Source: an uncultured Bacteroides sp.
GTDB lineage: Bacteria > Bacteroidota > Bacteroidia > Bacteroidales > Bacteroidaceae
Length of the DNA stretch: 64,000 nucleotides
Assembly: GCA_949294185.1 (NCBI GenBank)
Contig: CASFGA010000011.1
Coordinates: 1 to 64,000, forward strand
Direction of reading: 5' to 3'
Numbering within the stretch: position 1 is the first letter of the stretch; each line of letters begins with the position of its first letter. This document shows, one piece after another, positions 35,624 through 43,400 of the stretch. Both the position numbers and the translations under genes were made by a program. The notes beneath the pieces were generated by a model, which was given only the letters and a program-made list of their open reading frames with translations, searched no databases and was not told the origin of the DNA.

Positions 35624-37948
35624 ATGACAGATTATTTGGATGAATTGAACGACAGTCAGCGTGCGGCTGTCTTGTATAATGAAGGGCCCTCTCTCGTGAT
35701 TGCGGGAGCAGGCTCGGGAAAGACGCGTGTGCTGACCTATAAGATAGCCTATCTGCTGGATCATGGATACGAACCGTGGTCTATTCTTGCATTGACATTT
35801 ACCAATAAGGCGGCGCGTGAAATGAAAGAGCGCATTGCCCGCCAGGTGGGAAATGCGCGCACGCGTTATCTCTGGATGGGGACATTCCACTCTATCTTCT
35901 TGCGCATTCTGCGTGCGGAAGCTGATGCGATAGGCTTTTCCCGCAACTTTACCATTTACGATGCGGCTGATTCGAAGAGCCTGGTCAAGTCCATCATAAA
36001 GGAGATGAAGCTGGATGATAAGGTTTACAGGCCGGGAATGATTCAGAGCCGCATCAGTAGTGCCAAGAATCACTTGGTCTCTCCGGAAGCTTACGCCGCC
36101 AGCACCGAATTTTATCAGAATGATCAGACGGCGAAGATTCCGCTGATGCGCGATATTTACCGTCGTTATCAGGAGCGGTGCAGGCAGAGCGACGCTTTGG
36201 ACTTTGATGACTTGCTGTTTTATACATATATATTGTTTGACTGCCGTCCGGATATTTGCAGAAGTTATGCAGAGCGTTTCCGTTACGTACTGGTAGATGA
36301 GTATCAGGATACGAACTTTGCCCAGCATAGCATTGTGCTGCAGCTGACGAAGCACCATCAGCATGTATGTGTGGTGGGGGATGACGCTCAAAGCATCTAT
36401 TCATTCCGTGGAGCGAATATAGACAATATCTTGCGGTTCACCAAGCTGTATGACGATGTGCGCCTGTTCAAGCTGGAGCAGAACTATCGTTCTACCCAGA
36501 TTATCGTAAAGGCGGCAAACAGTCTGATAGCGAAAAACAGCGAGCAGATTCGGAAAGAAGTCTTTTCTGAAAAGGACAAGGGGGAGCCGATACCGGTGTT
36601 TAAGGCATATAGCGATGTGGAGGAGGGGGAGATTGTGGCAAACAAGATTGTTCGTCTGCATTCAGGCGGCGGATATGCTTATAGTGATTTTGCCGTACTG
36701 TATCGGACAAATGCCCAAAGCCGCATATTCGAGGAGGCGTTTCGCAGGCGGAATCTGCCTTATCGCATCTATGGCGGACTTTCTTTCTATCAACGCAAGG
36801 AGATAAAGGATGTGATAGCCTATTTCCGGTTGGCGGTAAATCCGAACGATGAAGAGGCTTTCAGGCGTGTCATCAATTATCCTGCACGGGGAATCGGGGA
36901 TACAACTCTGAACAAGCTGGTGGAAGCGGCGAATCGGGAGGGGAAAAGTCTGTGGAAGGTCTTGTCCGACCCGTTGGCTTGCGGTGTAAATATAAATAAA
37001 GGTACGCATGCCAAGCTGCAGGGCTTCCGCGATTTGATAGCGGGATTCGCTGAACGGGTGGAACGGCAGGATGCTTATGAATTGGGGCGGGATATCGTAC
37101 GCCAGTCGGGCATAGCCGCCGACATTTATCAAGACCGCTCGCCGGAGAATCTGAGCCGCCAGGAGAATCTTGAGGAGCTGATAAACGGCATGAATGACTT
37201 TTGTGCCACCCGGCGAGAAGAGGGAAACGAGCATGTGCGTCTTACCGACTATTTGTCGGAAGTATCTTTGCTGACCGATCAAGACAGTGATAAAGATGAA
37301 GACATTCCGAAAGTGACTCTTATGACCGTGCATTCGGCAAAAGGACTGGAGTTTAAGAATGTTTTCGTGGTAGGCATGGAAGAAGGGCTGTTTCCAAGTC
37401 TGCTCTCGTCCGATTCCTACCGGGCGTTGGAAGAGGAGCGCCGTCTTTTTTATGTGGCCATTACCCGTGCGGAGGAGCATTGCTATCTGTCGTATGCCAA
37501 GAATCGCTTCAGATACGGCAAGATGGAATTTTGTAATCCGAGCCGCTTCTTGAAAGATATAGATGCCTGTTATCTGGATATGCCCCAAGAGGATGTGTTT
37601 GTGCGCAGGGTGGAGGACAAGGCTGAACGTTTCCGAAATAATTTTTGCAAGGAGCAGACGCCGTTTTTGTCCGGTGAAAACATCCGTTCGGAAGAGTCTC
37701 GCTGTTTTGTGAAGCCTGCGCCGCCGCGTGTGATGCGGAAGATTGTTCCGGTTGCATCGGCTTCCTCTGCCGGTGCAGCTCCGGTTTCTGTCGGGCAGCT
37801 TATCGAACACGAGCGTTTCGGGCGGGGAGAAATCATGAGAGTGGAGGGCGCAGGAGACAACTGCAAGGCAACCGTCCGTTTTGAGCATGCGGGCGACAAG
37901 CAGTTGCTGCTGAAATTCGCCCGGTTTAAGATAATAGACAATTCTTAA
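35624..37948 (+). CDS. pcrA: UvrD/PcrA-type DNA helicase
   Basis: A superfamily 1A 3'-5' helicase of 774 residues, acting in DNA repair and replication. Motif Q/I: LNDSQRAAV and Walker A GAGSGKT at 28-34. TFTNKAAREMKER is motif Ia, VDEYQDTN motif II, VGDDAQSIYSFRGA motif III, EQNYRS motif IV, TVHSAKGLEFKNVF motif V and YVAITRAE motif VI. The C-terminal ~60 residues look like the PcrA tail that binds RNA polymerase, with VEHERFGRGEI-like sequence. pcrA is preferred to uvrD on that tail. Confidence 0.92.
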   Translation: MTDYLDELNDSQRAAVLYNEGPSLVIAGAGSGKTRVLTYKIAYLLDHGYEPWSILALTFTNKAAREMKERIARQVGNARTRYLWMGTFHSIFLRILRAEADAIGFSRNFTIYDAADSKSLVKSIIKEMKLDDKVYRPGMIQSRISSAKNHLVSPEAYAASTEFYQNDQTAKIPLMRDIYRRYQERCRQSDALDFDDLLFYTYILFDCRPDICRSYAERFRYVLVDEYQDTNFAQHSIVLQLTKHHQHVCVVGDDAQSIYSFRGANIDNILRFTKLYDDVRLFKLEQNYRSTQIIVKAANSLIAKNSEQIRKEVFSEKDKGEPIPVFKAYSDVEEGEIVANKIVRLHSGGGYAYSDFAVLYRTNAQSRIFEEAFRRRNLPYRIYGGLSFYQRKEIKDVIAYFRLAVNPNDEEAFRRVINYPARGIGDTTLNKLVEAANREGKSLWKVLSDPLACGVNINKGTHAKLQGFRDLIAGFAERVERQDAYELGRDIVRQSGIAADIYQDRSPENLSRQENLEELINGMNDFCATRREEGNEHVRLTDYLSEVSLLTDQDSDKDEDIPKVTLMTVHSAKGLEFKNVFVVGMEEGLFPSLLSSDSYRALEEERRLFYVAITRAEEHCYLSYAKNRFRYGKMEFCNPSRFLKDIDACYLDMPQEDVFVRRVEDKAERFRNNFCKEQTPFLSGENIRSEESRCFVKPAPPRVMRKIVPVASASSAGAAPVSVGQLIEHERFGRGEIMRVEGAGDNCKATVRFEHAGDKQLLLKFARFKIIDNS

Positions 37949-37961
37949 AAAGCAGATATAG

Positions 37962-39125
37962 ATGTTAGATCCGATGCAAGTGCCTTCTCCTTGCTATGTC
38001 ATGGAGGAAGAACTGCTCAGAAAGAATCTGAGCCTGATAAAACATGTGGCAGATACTGCCGGAGTGGAAATCATACTGGCTTTCAAGGCCTTTGCCATGT
38101 GGAAGTCGTTCCCGATATTCCGTGAATATATCCGTTATACCACTGCCAGCTCGGAGTATGAGGCGCGGCTTGCCTACGAGGAGTTTGGAAGCAGGGCGCA
38201 TGCCTATTCGCCGGCTTATACGGAAGCCAACTTTCCGGCGTTTTTGCGGTATTGCAGTCATATTACGTTCAATTCTCTGTCGCAGTTCAACCGTTTTTAT
38301 CCACAGGTGGTGGCAAGTGGCGAGCCGGTTTCCTGCGGATTGCGGGTGAATCCGGAGTATTCGGAGGTGGAAGTGGAGCTTTATAATCCCTGTGCGCCGG
38401 GAACGCGCTTCGGGGTGACCGCCGATTTGTTGCCGGATACTTTGCCCGAAGGCATCGATGGCTTTCATTGCCACTGCCATTGCGAGTCCAGTTCGTATGA
38501 ATTGGAACGCACTTTGCAGCATATCGAAGAACGCTTTTCCCGTTGGTTTCCTCAACTGAAGTGGCTGAACTTGGGAGGCGGTCATCTGATGACGCGTAAA
38601 GATTATGACACGGCGCATCTGATTCGTGTGTTGAAAGGGTTGAAATCACGTTATCCTCATTTGCACATTATTTTGGAACCGGGTTCGGCCTTTACCTGGC
38701 AGACCGGAACGTTGGTTTCATCGGTAGTAGACATTGTTGAGAGCAGGGGTATACGCACGGCCATTCTTGATGTAAGTTTTACTTGCCACATGCCCGATTG
38801 TCTGGAGATGCCTTATCAGCCTCAGGTGAGGGGGGCGGAATCGCTTCCTGCCGATGCGGTAAAGACGGCGGCTGAAGGAGAGCATGTCTATCGCCTGGGG
38901 GGAAACAGCTGTTTGAGCGGAGACTACATGGGCAGTTGGCGGTTCGACCATGAATTGCAGATAGGCGAACGGATTGTTTTTGAAGACATGATTCATTATA
39001 CGATGGTCAAGACAAACATGTTTAACGGTATCCATCATCCTTCTGTCGCCTTGCTGCACAAGGACGGGAATGTGGAGGTTTACAAGACTTTCCGTTACGA
39101 AGATTATCGTGACCGCATGTGCTGA
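37962..39125 (+). CDS. nspC: Carboxynorspermidine decarboxylase
   Basis: PLP-dependent fold III decarboxylase of 387 residues, the last step of the carboxy(nor)spermidine route to spermidine used in Bacteroidetes. The PLP lysine is in ILAFKAFAMW (about residue 42), and LNLGGGHLMTR provides the phosphate-binding glycine loop. The active-site cysteine region of the family fits LGGNSCLSGDYMG. It lies 13 bases after pcrA. The partner carboxyspermidine dehydrogenase gene is not in this window. Confidence 0.9.
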   Translation: MLDPMQVPSPCYVMEEELLRKNLSLIKHVADTAGVEIILAFKAFAMWKSFPIFREYIRYTTASSEYEARLAYEEFGSRAHAYSPAYTEANFPAFLRYCSHITFNSLSQFNRFYPQVVASGEPVSCGLRVNPEYSEVEVELYNPCAPGTRFGVTADLLPDTLPEGIDGFHCHCHCESSSYELERTLQHIEERFSRWFPQLKWLNLGGGHLMTRKDYDTAHLIRVLKGLKSRYPHLHIILEPGSAFTWQTGTLVSSVVDIVESRGIRTAILDVSFTCHMPDCLEMPYQPQVRGAESLPADAVKTAAEGEHVYRLGGNSCLSGDYMGSWRFDHELQIGERIVFEDMIHYTMVKTNMFNGIHHPSVALLHKDGNVEVYKTFRYEDYRDRMC

Positions 39126-39181
39126 CGAGAGGATGCTGTCTTTCTTTTTAGCGGATATGTGATAAAAAAGTATGGCAAGTG

Positions 39182-39212
39182 TTTGGTGGTTTCAGAAAAA
39201 GCACTACCTTTG
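39182..39212 (+). promoter_or_regulatory. Promoter of the tRNA cluster
   Basis: TTTG (39182-39185), a 19-base spacer and TACCTTTG (39205-39212): a textbook Bacteroides vegetative promoter, 43 bases before the first tRNA. The only terminator-like hairpin seen is after the last tRNA, so all four tRNAs are probably one transcript. Confidence 0.8.
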
Positions 39213-39255
39213 CACTCGCAATCCGGAAATCACGCCAGATTGCTGTGATAAAGTT

Positions 39256-39328
39256 GCGGAAATAGCTCAGTTGGTAGAGCATAACCTTGCCAAGGTTAGG
39301 GTCGCGAGTTCGAGTCTCGTTTTCCGCT
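39256..39328 (+). tRNA. tRNA-Gly(GCC), first copy
   Basis: 73 nt cloverleaf. The acceptor GCGGAAA pairs with TTTCCGC, the anticodon loop TTGCCAA carries GCC, and the T-arm is GCGAG TTCGAGT CTCGT. No CCA is encoded. It is identical to the copies at 39468 and 39570. Confidence 0.95.
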
Positions 39329-39330
39329 CC

Positions 39331-39349
39331 TGATGCGAAGAGCGCATCA
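39331..39349. repeat. Small hairpin between tRNA-Gly and tRNA-Leu
   Basis: TGATGCG and CGCATCA form a 7-bp perfect stem with a 5-base loop in the spacer. It may guide processing of the polycistronic tRNA precursor; that role is a guess. Confidence 0.5.
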
Positions 39350-39378
39350 CAGTCATTGAAAGAATGGAAACAGAAGTT

Positions 39379-39459
39379 GCCCAGGTGGCGGAATGGTAGA
39401 CGCGCACGTTTCAGGTGCGTGTGTCGAGAGGCATGCAGGTTCGAGTCCTGTTCTGGGCA
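39379..39459 (+). tRNA. tRNA-Leu(CAG)
   Basis: 81 nt class II tRNA. The acceptor GCCCAGG pairs with TCTGGGC and the discriminator is A. The anticodon stem CACGT/GCGTG encloses loop TTCAGGT, giving CAG. A variable arm is present. D-arm (GGCGGAATGGTAGACG) and anticodon region align with E. coli tRNA-Leu(CAG). Confidence 0.92.
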
Positions 39460-39467
39460 CTTTGATT

Positions 39468-39540
39468 GCGGAAATAGCTCAGTTGGTAGAGCATAACCTT
39501 GCCAAGGTTAGGGTCGCGAGTTCGAGTCTCGTTTTCCGCT
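39468..39540 (+). tRNA. tRNA-Gly(GCC), second copy
   Basis: 73 nt, identical to the first copy. It starts 8 bases after the tRNA-Leu, so processing must be precise. Confidence 0.95.
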
Positions 39541-39569
39541 CTTCATCCTATCCCCCATACATATTATTT

Positions 39570-39642
39570 GCGGAAATAGCTCAGTTGGTAGAGCATAACC
39601 TTGCCAAGGTTAGGGTCGCGAGTTCGAGTCTCGTTTTCCGCT
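39570..39642 (+). tRNA. tRNA-Gly(GCC), third copy
   Basis: 73 nt, identical to the other two copies. It is the last tRNA of the cluster and is followed within 10 bases by a terminator hairpin. Confidence 0.95.
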
Positions 39643-39650
39643 CACGGAAG

Positions 39651-39674
39651 ACCGGCTGTACAGTCGGTTTTTTT
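39651..39674 (+). terminator. Terminator of the tRNA cluster
   Basis: ACCGGCT (39651-39657) pairs with AGTCGGT (39662-39668), one G-T pair and a 4-base loop, followed by a T run. Typical intrinsic terminator. Confidence 0.8.
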
Positions 39675-39686
39675 ATGGTTTATCAG

Positions 39687-39717
39687 TTGGCGGGTATGGA
39701 TGGAATTGATATATTTG
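39687..39717 (+). promoter_or_regulatory. Promoter of the 70-aa gene and riboflavin synthase
   Basis: TTG (39687-39689), a 20-base spacer and TATATTTG (39710-39717) ahead of the small gene at 39759. The small gene and ribE are separated by only 19 bases and are likely co-transcribed from here. Confidence 0.6.
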
Positions 39718-39758
39718 TGCCCGCTATTTTTTAAGGAATCATTCAAAACAAGGAGAAT

Positions 39759-39971
39759 ATGAAAACTTATGACATTTTCTTTTCCGACGGGCGCACGAGC
39801 GACAATAAGGGGTTTGCGCTCAAGACTTCGGAAAAGGCGATTCACATGGCTGAAGATATGCTGATAAAGGGAAACAGTTATATCGATGATTATGCGGGAG
39901 GCACCATTTCAGTGGTCTCTTCAGACGGTGAGACTGTATGGAGCAGACCTATCCCTAAAAAGAAACCATAA
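39759..39971 (+). CDS. Hypothetical protein, 70 aa
   Basis: A small soluble protein of 70 residues beginning MKTYDIFFSDG, with predicted strand-helix-strand order: a strand with DIFFSDG, a helix with SEKAIHMAEDML, then two strands ending in SSDGETVW and a basic tail PKKKP. No family that I can name with confidence. Its own promoter, an AAGGAG purine tract just before the ATG and spacing to riboflavin synthase support that it is real. Function unknown. Confidence 0.65.
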   Translation: MKTYDIFFSDGRTSDNKGFALKTSEKAIHMAEDMLIKGNSYIDDYAGGTISVVSSDGETVWSRPIPKKKP

Positions 39972-39990
39972 TAATTTAAAATCAATATTT

Positions 39991-40605
39991 ATGTTCTCAG
40001 GAATCGTAGAAGAATATGCAGAGGTGGTAAAGGTGGTAAAGGTGGTAAAGGAGCAGGAAAACCTCCATCTGACCTTGAAGTGTTCGTTTGTAGATGAATT
40101 GAAGATTGATCAGAGCGTATCCCATAACGGTGTTTGTCTTACTGTGGTCAGCATTCAGGACGGGACATATACCGTTACGGCCATGAAGGAAACAATCGAG
40201 CGTTCCAACATCGGGATGCTGAAGCCGGGAGACAAGGTCAATGTGGAGCGCAGCATGATGATGAACGGGCGTCTGGACGGACATATCGTGCAGGGGCATG
40301 TCGATCAGACTGCCGTATGTACGGCTGTTGAAGATGCGGAGGGGAGTTGGTATTTCACGTTCAAGTATGATTTCAATCCCGAGATGGCGAAGCGCGGCTA
40401 TTTTACGGTCGACAAAGGGTCGGTGACGGTAAACGGTGTGAGCCTGACGGTATGCAATCCCACCGAAGATACGTTTCAGGTGGCCATTATCCCTTACACT
40501 TATGAACATACGAATTTCCACACAATCCGCGTGGGCAGTGTGGTGAACATTGAGTTTGATATCATAGGGAAGTATCTGAGCCGCATGATGCAGCTGTCCA
40601 AATAA
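39991..40605 (+). CDS. ribE: Riboflavin synthase alpha subunit
   Basis: Dismutates two 6,7-dimethyl-8-ribityllumazine molecules into riboflavin; 204 residues. It starts MFSGIVEE, the conserved N-terminus, so I chose the ATG at 39991 rather than the frame opening at 39886. Two lumazine-binding repeats are visible (first with SHNGVCLTVV, second with VNGVSLTVC). Residues ~14-20 carry a VVKVVKVVK run coded by a 9-base tandem repeat, inside the first strand-turn of domain 1; homologues usually have a shorter link there. Confidence 0.94.
   Translation: MFSGIVEEYAEVVKVVKVVKEQENLHLTLKCSFVDELKIDQSVSHNGVCLTVVSIQDGTYTVTAMKETIERSNIGMLKPGDKVNVERSMMMNGRLDGHIVQGHVDQTAVCTAVEDAEGSWYFTFKYDFNPEMAKRGYFTVDKGSVTVNGVSLTVCNPTEDTFQVAIIPYTYEHTNFHTIRVGSVVNIEFDIIGKYLSRMMQLSK
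40024..40050 (+). repeat. 9-bp tandem repeat in riboflavin synthase gene
   Basis: Three perfect copies of GTGGTAAAG encode VVK-VVK-VVK. Copy changes would insert or delete three residues without a frameshift. Confidence 0.85.
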
Positions 40606-40607
40606 AA

Positions 40608-40668
40608 TTTTCTCTACTTCCGTAAGCGGATTTTATCGGACAATAGCCGCTGCGGAAGTAGAGGAAAA
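40608..40668. terminator. Large bidirectional hairpin between ribE and acetyltransferase
   Basis: CTCTACTTCCG (40612-40622) pairs perfectly with CGGAAGTAGAG (40653-40663), and the T/A runs outside extend the stem. An inner AGCGG/CCGCT stem sits in the loop. It lies between convergent genes, with T-rich 3' ends on both strands. Confidence 0.7.
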
Positions 40669-40705
40669 TGATTTTGTTTCTGTCTCTTTTTTGTCCTGTC
40701 GGCTG

Positions 40706-41272
40706 CTATGCCTCAACATCACGGATATATTTGGCAGGTACTCCGCCTACAACGGTATTGGGGGCTACATCCTTTGTTACGACTGCCCCGGCCGCCACTA
40801 CTGCCCCATCGCCGATAGTCACGCCTTGCAGTATGGTAGAGTTGGAACCGACCCACACATTTTTCCCCAATACGATAGGCGCGGGGTTCATCATGCTTCG
40901 CTTCTGAGGATTCAGGTCATGATTAAGCGTGGCGAATACCACATTATGGCCGATCAGGCATCCGTCGCCGATGGTTATGCCGCCGTGATCCTGAAAGTGA
41001 CAGCAGGCATTGATGAATACATGCTTTCCTACGGTGATGTTTTTCCCGAAGTCTGTGTAGAAAGGCGGGAACACACGGAAGGTCGGTTCTACCGGCTTGC
41101 CGAAGAGGCGGGAGAAAAGTTCCCTCAGTTCGTCTTGCGAGTGGTATGAACCGTTTATTTCGCAGGTGATGCGGCGGGCTTCGTCACTCATTTCATTCAT
41201 GAAAAGTTGTGTTTCACAGTCTCCGAGCGGCTGTCTGGTCTTTACGTAGGCAAGGAAATCGTTAAGTGTCAT
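40706..41272 (-). CDS. Maltose/galactoside O-acetyltransferase-like protein
   Basis: A left-handed beta-helix acetyltransferase of 188 residues. The N-terminal helical Mac domain (about 60 residues) is followed by hexapeptide repeats such as ITIGDGCLIG, IVLGKNVWVG and VTIGDGAVV. The active-site histidine is in the FATLNHDLNP loop. It ends GGVPAKYIRDVE, typical of the MAT/GAT group. It transfers acetyl from acetyl-CoA to a sugar hydroxyl; the acceptor is unknown. The ATG at 41272 is chosen over 41308 because the Mac domain begins at MTLNDFL. Confidence 0.9.
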   Translation of the reverse strand: MTLNDFLAYVKTRQPLGDCETQLFMNEMSDEARRITCEINGSYHSQDELRELFSRLFGKPVEPTFRVFPPFYTDFGKNITVGKHVFINACCHFQDHGGITIGDGCLIGHNVVFATLNHDLNPQKRSMMNPAPIVLGKNVWVGSNSTILQGVTIGDGAVVAAGAVVTKDVAPNTVVGGVPAKYIRDVEA

Positions 41273-41395
41273 ATCGGTTGTTATATAATAAATGTGTGCA
41301 TGATTCATTCAGACGGTGCAAAAATGGGAAGAAAACGGCAGTCCGTCTGTAACCGGATTACGGATATTGATACCTCGATTACTTTTTTTGTCTCT

Positions 41396-42709
41396 TTACA
41401 GGTCTTTTATCAGAATCCTTTCGTTTTCTTTGGCAAAGTCTTCTCGGGCCTTGATAAGTGCGTTCCATGATTCCGAATATTGGGCATGGTCTATCTTGAA
41501 GTCTTCCGAACCGGTTTCATCTAATTTGGTGAGCAGCATGCCTACGGTGAGCTGGTTGATATCCACGCCTGGAACATAGCTGATGTCCCTTTCTTTTTCT
41601 TCGTTCATCGCTTCATAGATGAGTTTCATGTCTTGCAGTTCGTACAGGATGCGCTTGGTAAGCCGGATTGGAATTCTGTGTTCGCGGCTGATTTCCTCGG
41701 CCGTATAAGGGGGAAGCCCCTGCTCAAACCGCTTGCAGATGGCGGAAAGAATGATTGTGCAGAAGAAGTCGTGGTAGCGTCTGCTGATGTTGGCGGTTTC
41801 CTTTCCGAAGTCAAAAGAGGCCAGATTCTGGCTTACATAGCTCATCTCCGCACCATACAGGCAGATAGTCCACGAAATCTGCGTCCACAGCAGGAACATC
41901 GGGATGGCGGCAAAGCTCCCGTAGATGGCATTGTAGCTTGAAATCCATATCTGGCTGTTTACATAAATGTATTGGAACACCTGGAAGGCACTTCCGGCAA
42001 GGATTCCCGGAAACCAGGCATGGGCAAAACGCACTTTGGTATTCGGTATGAAGGTATACATGCCTATGAACATCCCCCAGATCAGCATGTAAGGAATGAG
42101 GCGGATGAGGAACTTGATGACGGGGGCAAGCAGAAGGAAGTTTTCCATCTCTTTCAGATAGGTGGTCATGAAGATGGTCAGACCGCCGGATATCACGATG
42201 AGAATGGGAAACAGCAGCATCATGGAGAAATAGTCCGTAATCTGCCGGAACATCGTGCGCGGATGTTTTACCTGCCAGATACTGTTGAAACTCCGTTCTA
42301 TGTTGTCTATCAGGTTGTATACTGTCCAGAGAAGCATGAGCAGGCCCACGCCGATGAATATGCCGCTTTGGGCATGGGCGAGGTAGGAGTTTATCCACGA
42401 GATTACCAGTTCGGCCTGCTCGGCGGTTACATTGCTGCGCAGCATGGTTTCCACAAACGAATCGAACCCGAAGCCGCGGGCGATGGCAAACAGCAACGCC
42501 AGAATGGGGATGATGGACAGCAGCGTGCTGTACGTTAGAGCCGACGCGCGTACCGGAATGCGGTCGCTCAGAAACTGCCGGATGGAAAGTATGATGATTT
42601 TTATGCAGGAATATAGGCGGCGCTGCACGGGGGTAACTTCATCTTCAGTGATGCGCCAGATGCCGTTGCTGAGAAATTGCAGCCAGTGCCTGATTGTCTC
42701 CTTGTTCAT
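41396..42709 (-). CDS. YihY/BrkB family membrane protein
   Basis: A 437-residue protein with a six-span YihY/BrkB domain (residues ~40-310). It includes RASALTYSTLLSIIP near the start and the PSTKVRF-like loop FIPNTKVRFAHAW before a late span. A cytoplasmic winged-helix-like C-terminal ~120 residues has REHRIPIRLTKRILYEL. The family is conserved but its activity is unknown (once called RNase BN in error). It lies directly downstream of the RNase P RNA gene on the same strand and may share its transcript. Confidence 0.85.
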   Translation of the reverse strand: MNKETIRHWLQFLSNGIWRITEDEVTPVQRRLYSCIKIIILSIRQFLSDRIPVRASALTYSTLLSIIPILALLFAIARGFGFDSFVETMLRSNVTAEQAELVISWINSYLAHAQSGIFIGVGLLMLLWTVYNLIDNIERSFNSIWQVKHPRTMFRQITDYFSMMLLFPILIVISGGLTIFMTTYLKEMENFLLLAPVIKFLIRLIPYMLIWGMFIGMYTFIPNTKVRFAHAWFPGILAGSAFQVFQYIYVNSQIWISSYNAIYGSFAAIPMFLLWTQISWTICLYGAEMSYVSQNLASFDFGKETANISRRYHDFFCTIILSAICKRFEQGLPPYTAEEISREHRIPIRLTKRILYELQDMKLIYEAMNEEKERDISYVPGVDINQLTVGMLLTKLDETGSEDFKIDHAQYSESWNALIKAREDFAKENERILIKDL

Positions 42710-42732
42710 AGATGTTATAGTTTAATGAAAAA

Positions 42733-43100
42733 GATGGCAGCCGGGCTGTAAGCCGGGTTCTGTTTCCCTGACTGGCAGGGATGTCTGTCATTTATCTACA
42801 TCTGGCGTCACCGTCAGACTCTAGCGGTCTACCCTCCGACATGGGGCGAGCAACCCTCATAATGCCGGTTTACATGACCTTGCAACTCCTAAGATGCACA
42901 GCCCGCATATCACTATACGGCTGGTGAGCTCTTGCCCCACCTTCTCACCCTTACCTTCCCGCAGGCGGAAAGGCGGTTATTTTCTTCTGCATTGCTCCGC
43001 CCTCGCAGGCAGCTTTCTGTTAGGAAGTAGGATGCTCTGTGTTGCCCGGACTTTCCTCCTGTATGAAACATACCGGCGACAGACCGCCCGACTGCAATCT
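42733..43100 (-). ncRNA. rnpB: RNase P RNA (class A)
   Basis: On the minus strand the segment opens with GCAGTCGGG (43095-43087), which pairs with CCCGGCTGC (42745-42737) as helix P1. It holds the conserved CRI block GGAGGAAAGTCCGGGCAAC near the 5' end and the 3' block with ACAGAACCCGGCTTACAG. These are the universal RNase P landmarks. Length of about 365 nt fits a class A RNA. Ends are estimated from P1 and the promoter. Confidence 0.93.
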
Positions 43101-43108
43101 CTGAAGGA

Positions 43109-43116
43109 CAAAGGTA
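43109..43116 (-). promoter_or_regulatory. -7 box of rnpB
   Basis: TACCTTTG on the minus strand, placed so that transcription would start close to 43100, the estimated RNA 5' end. Confidence 0.6.
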
Positions 43117-43400
43117 CGCAAATAAACTGAAATCTGTCGTTTCATCCTGTAATTTTTAGTTTGAGAGCGGACAAAAAACTTTTTTTGCAAGAGGAAATGA
43201 GATTTTTGTCCTGTCTCATGCTATGGTAACGAATGTAAATTTGTCAGATACCCCCGTTAACTGCGGTTAATGCAGGAGATTCCACTGTTAAAAGACAGAA
43301 AAAAGAACTGACAACATGTACAACCGTATGGATTTTGTTCTACTTTAGCAAATGAAAGGTTAAATCAATCTGAAATTAACATTTAAATGAAAATAAGATT
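43117..43400. other. Intergenic region upstream of degQ
   Basis: About 280 bases between the divergent rnpB and degQ genes. No gene is seen. It contains a short inverted repeat TTAAC/GTTAA near 43257-43270 and a weak -7-like TACTTTAG around 43341. A stress sigma factor site is possible for an HtrA gene but no consensus is clear. Confidence 0.5.

Noticed and set aside
36662-37888. Long minus-strand frame (408 codons) opposite pcrA
   Set aside because: Antisense shadow; the plus-strand helicase motifs are complete across the same interval.
39287-39734. Plus-strand reading frames through the tRNA cluster with repeated EIAQLVEHNLAKV
   Set aside because: The repeated peptide is a translation of the identical tRNA-Gly copies, not a protein.
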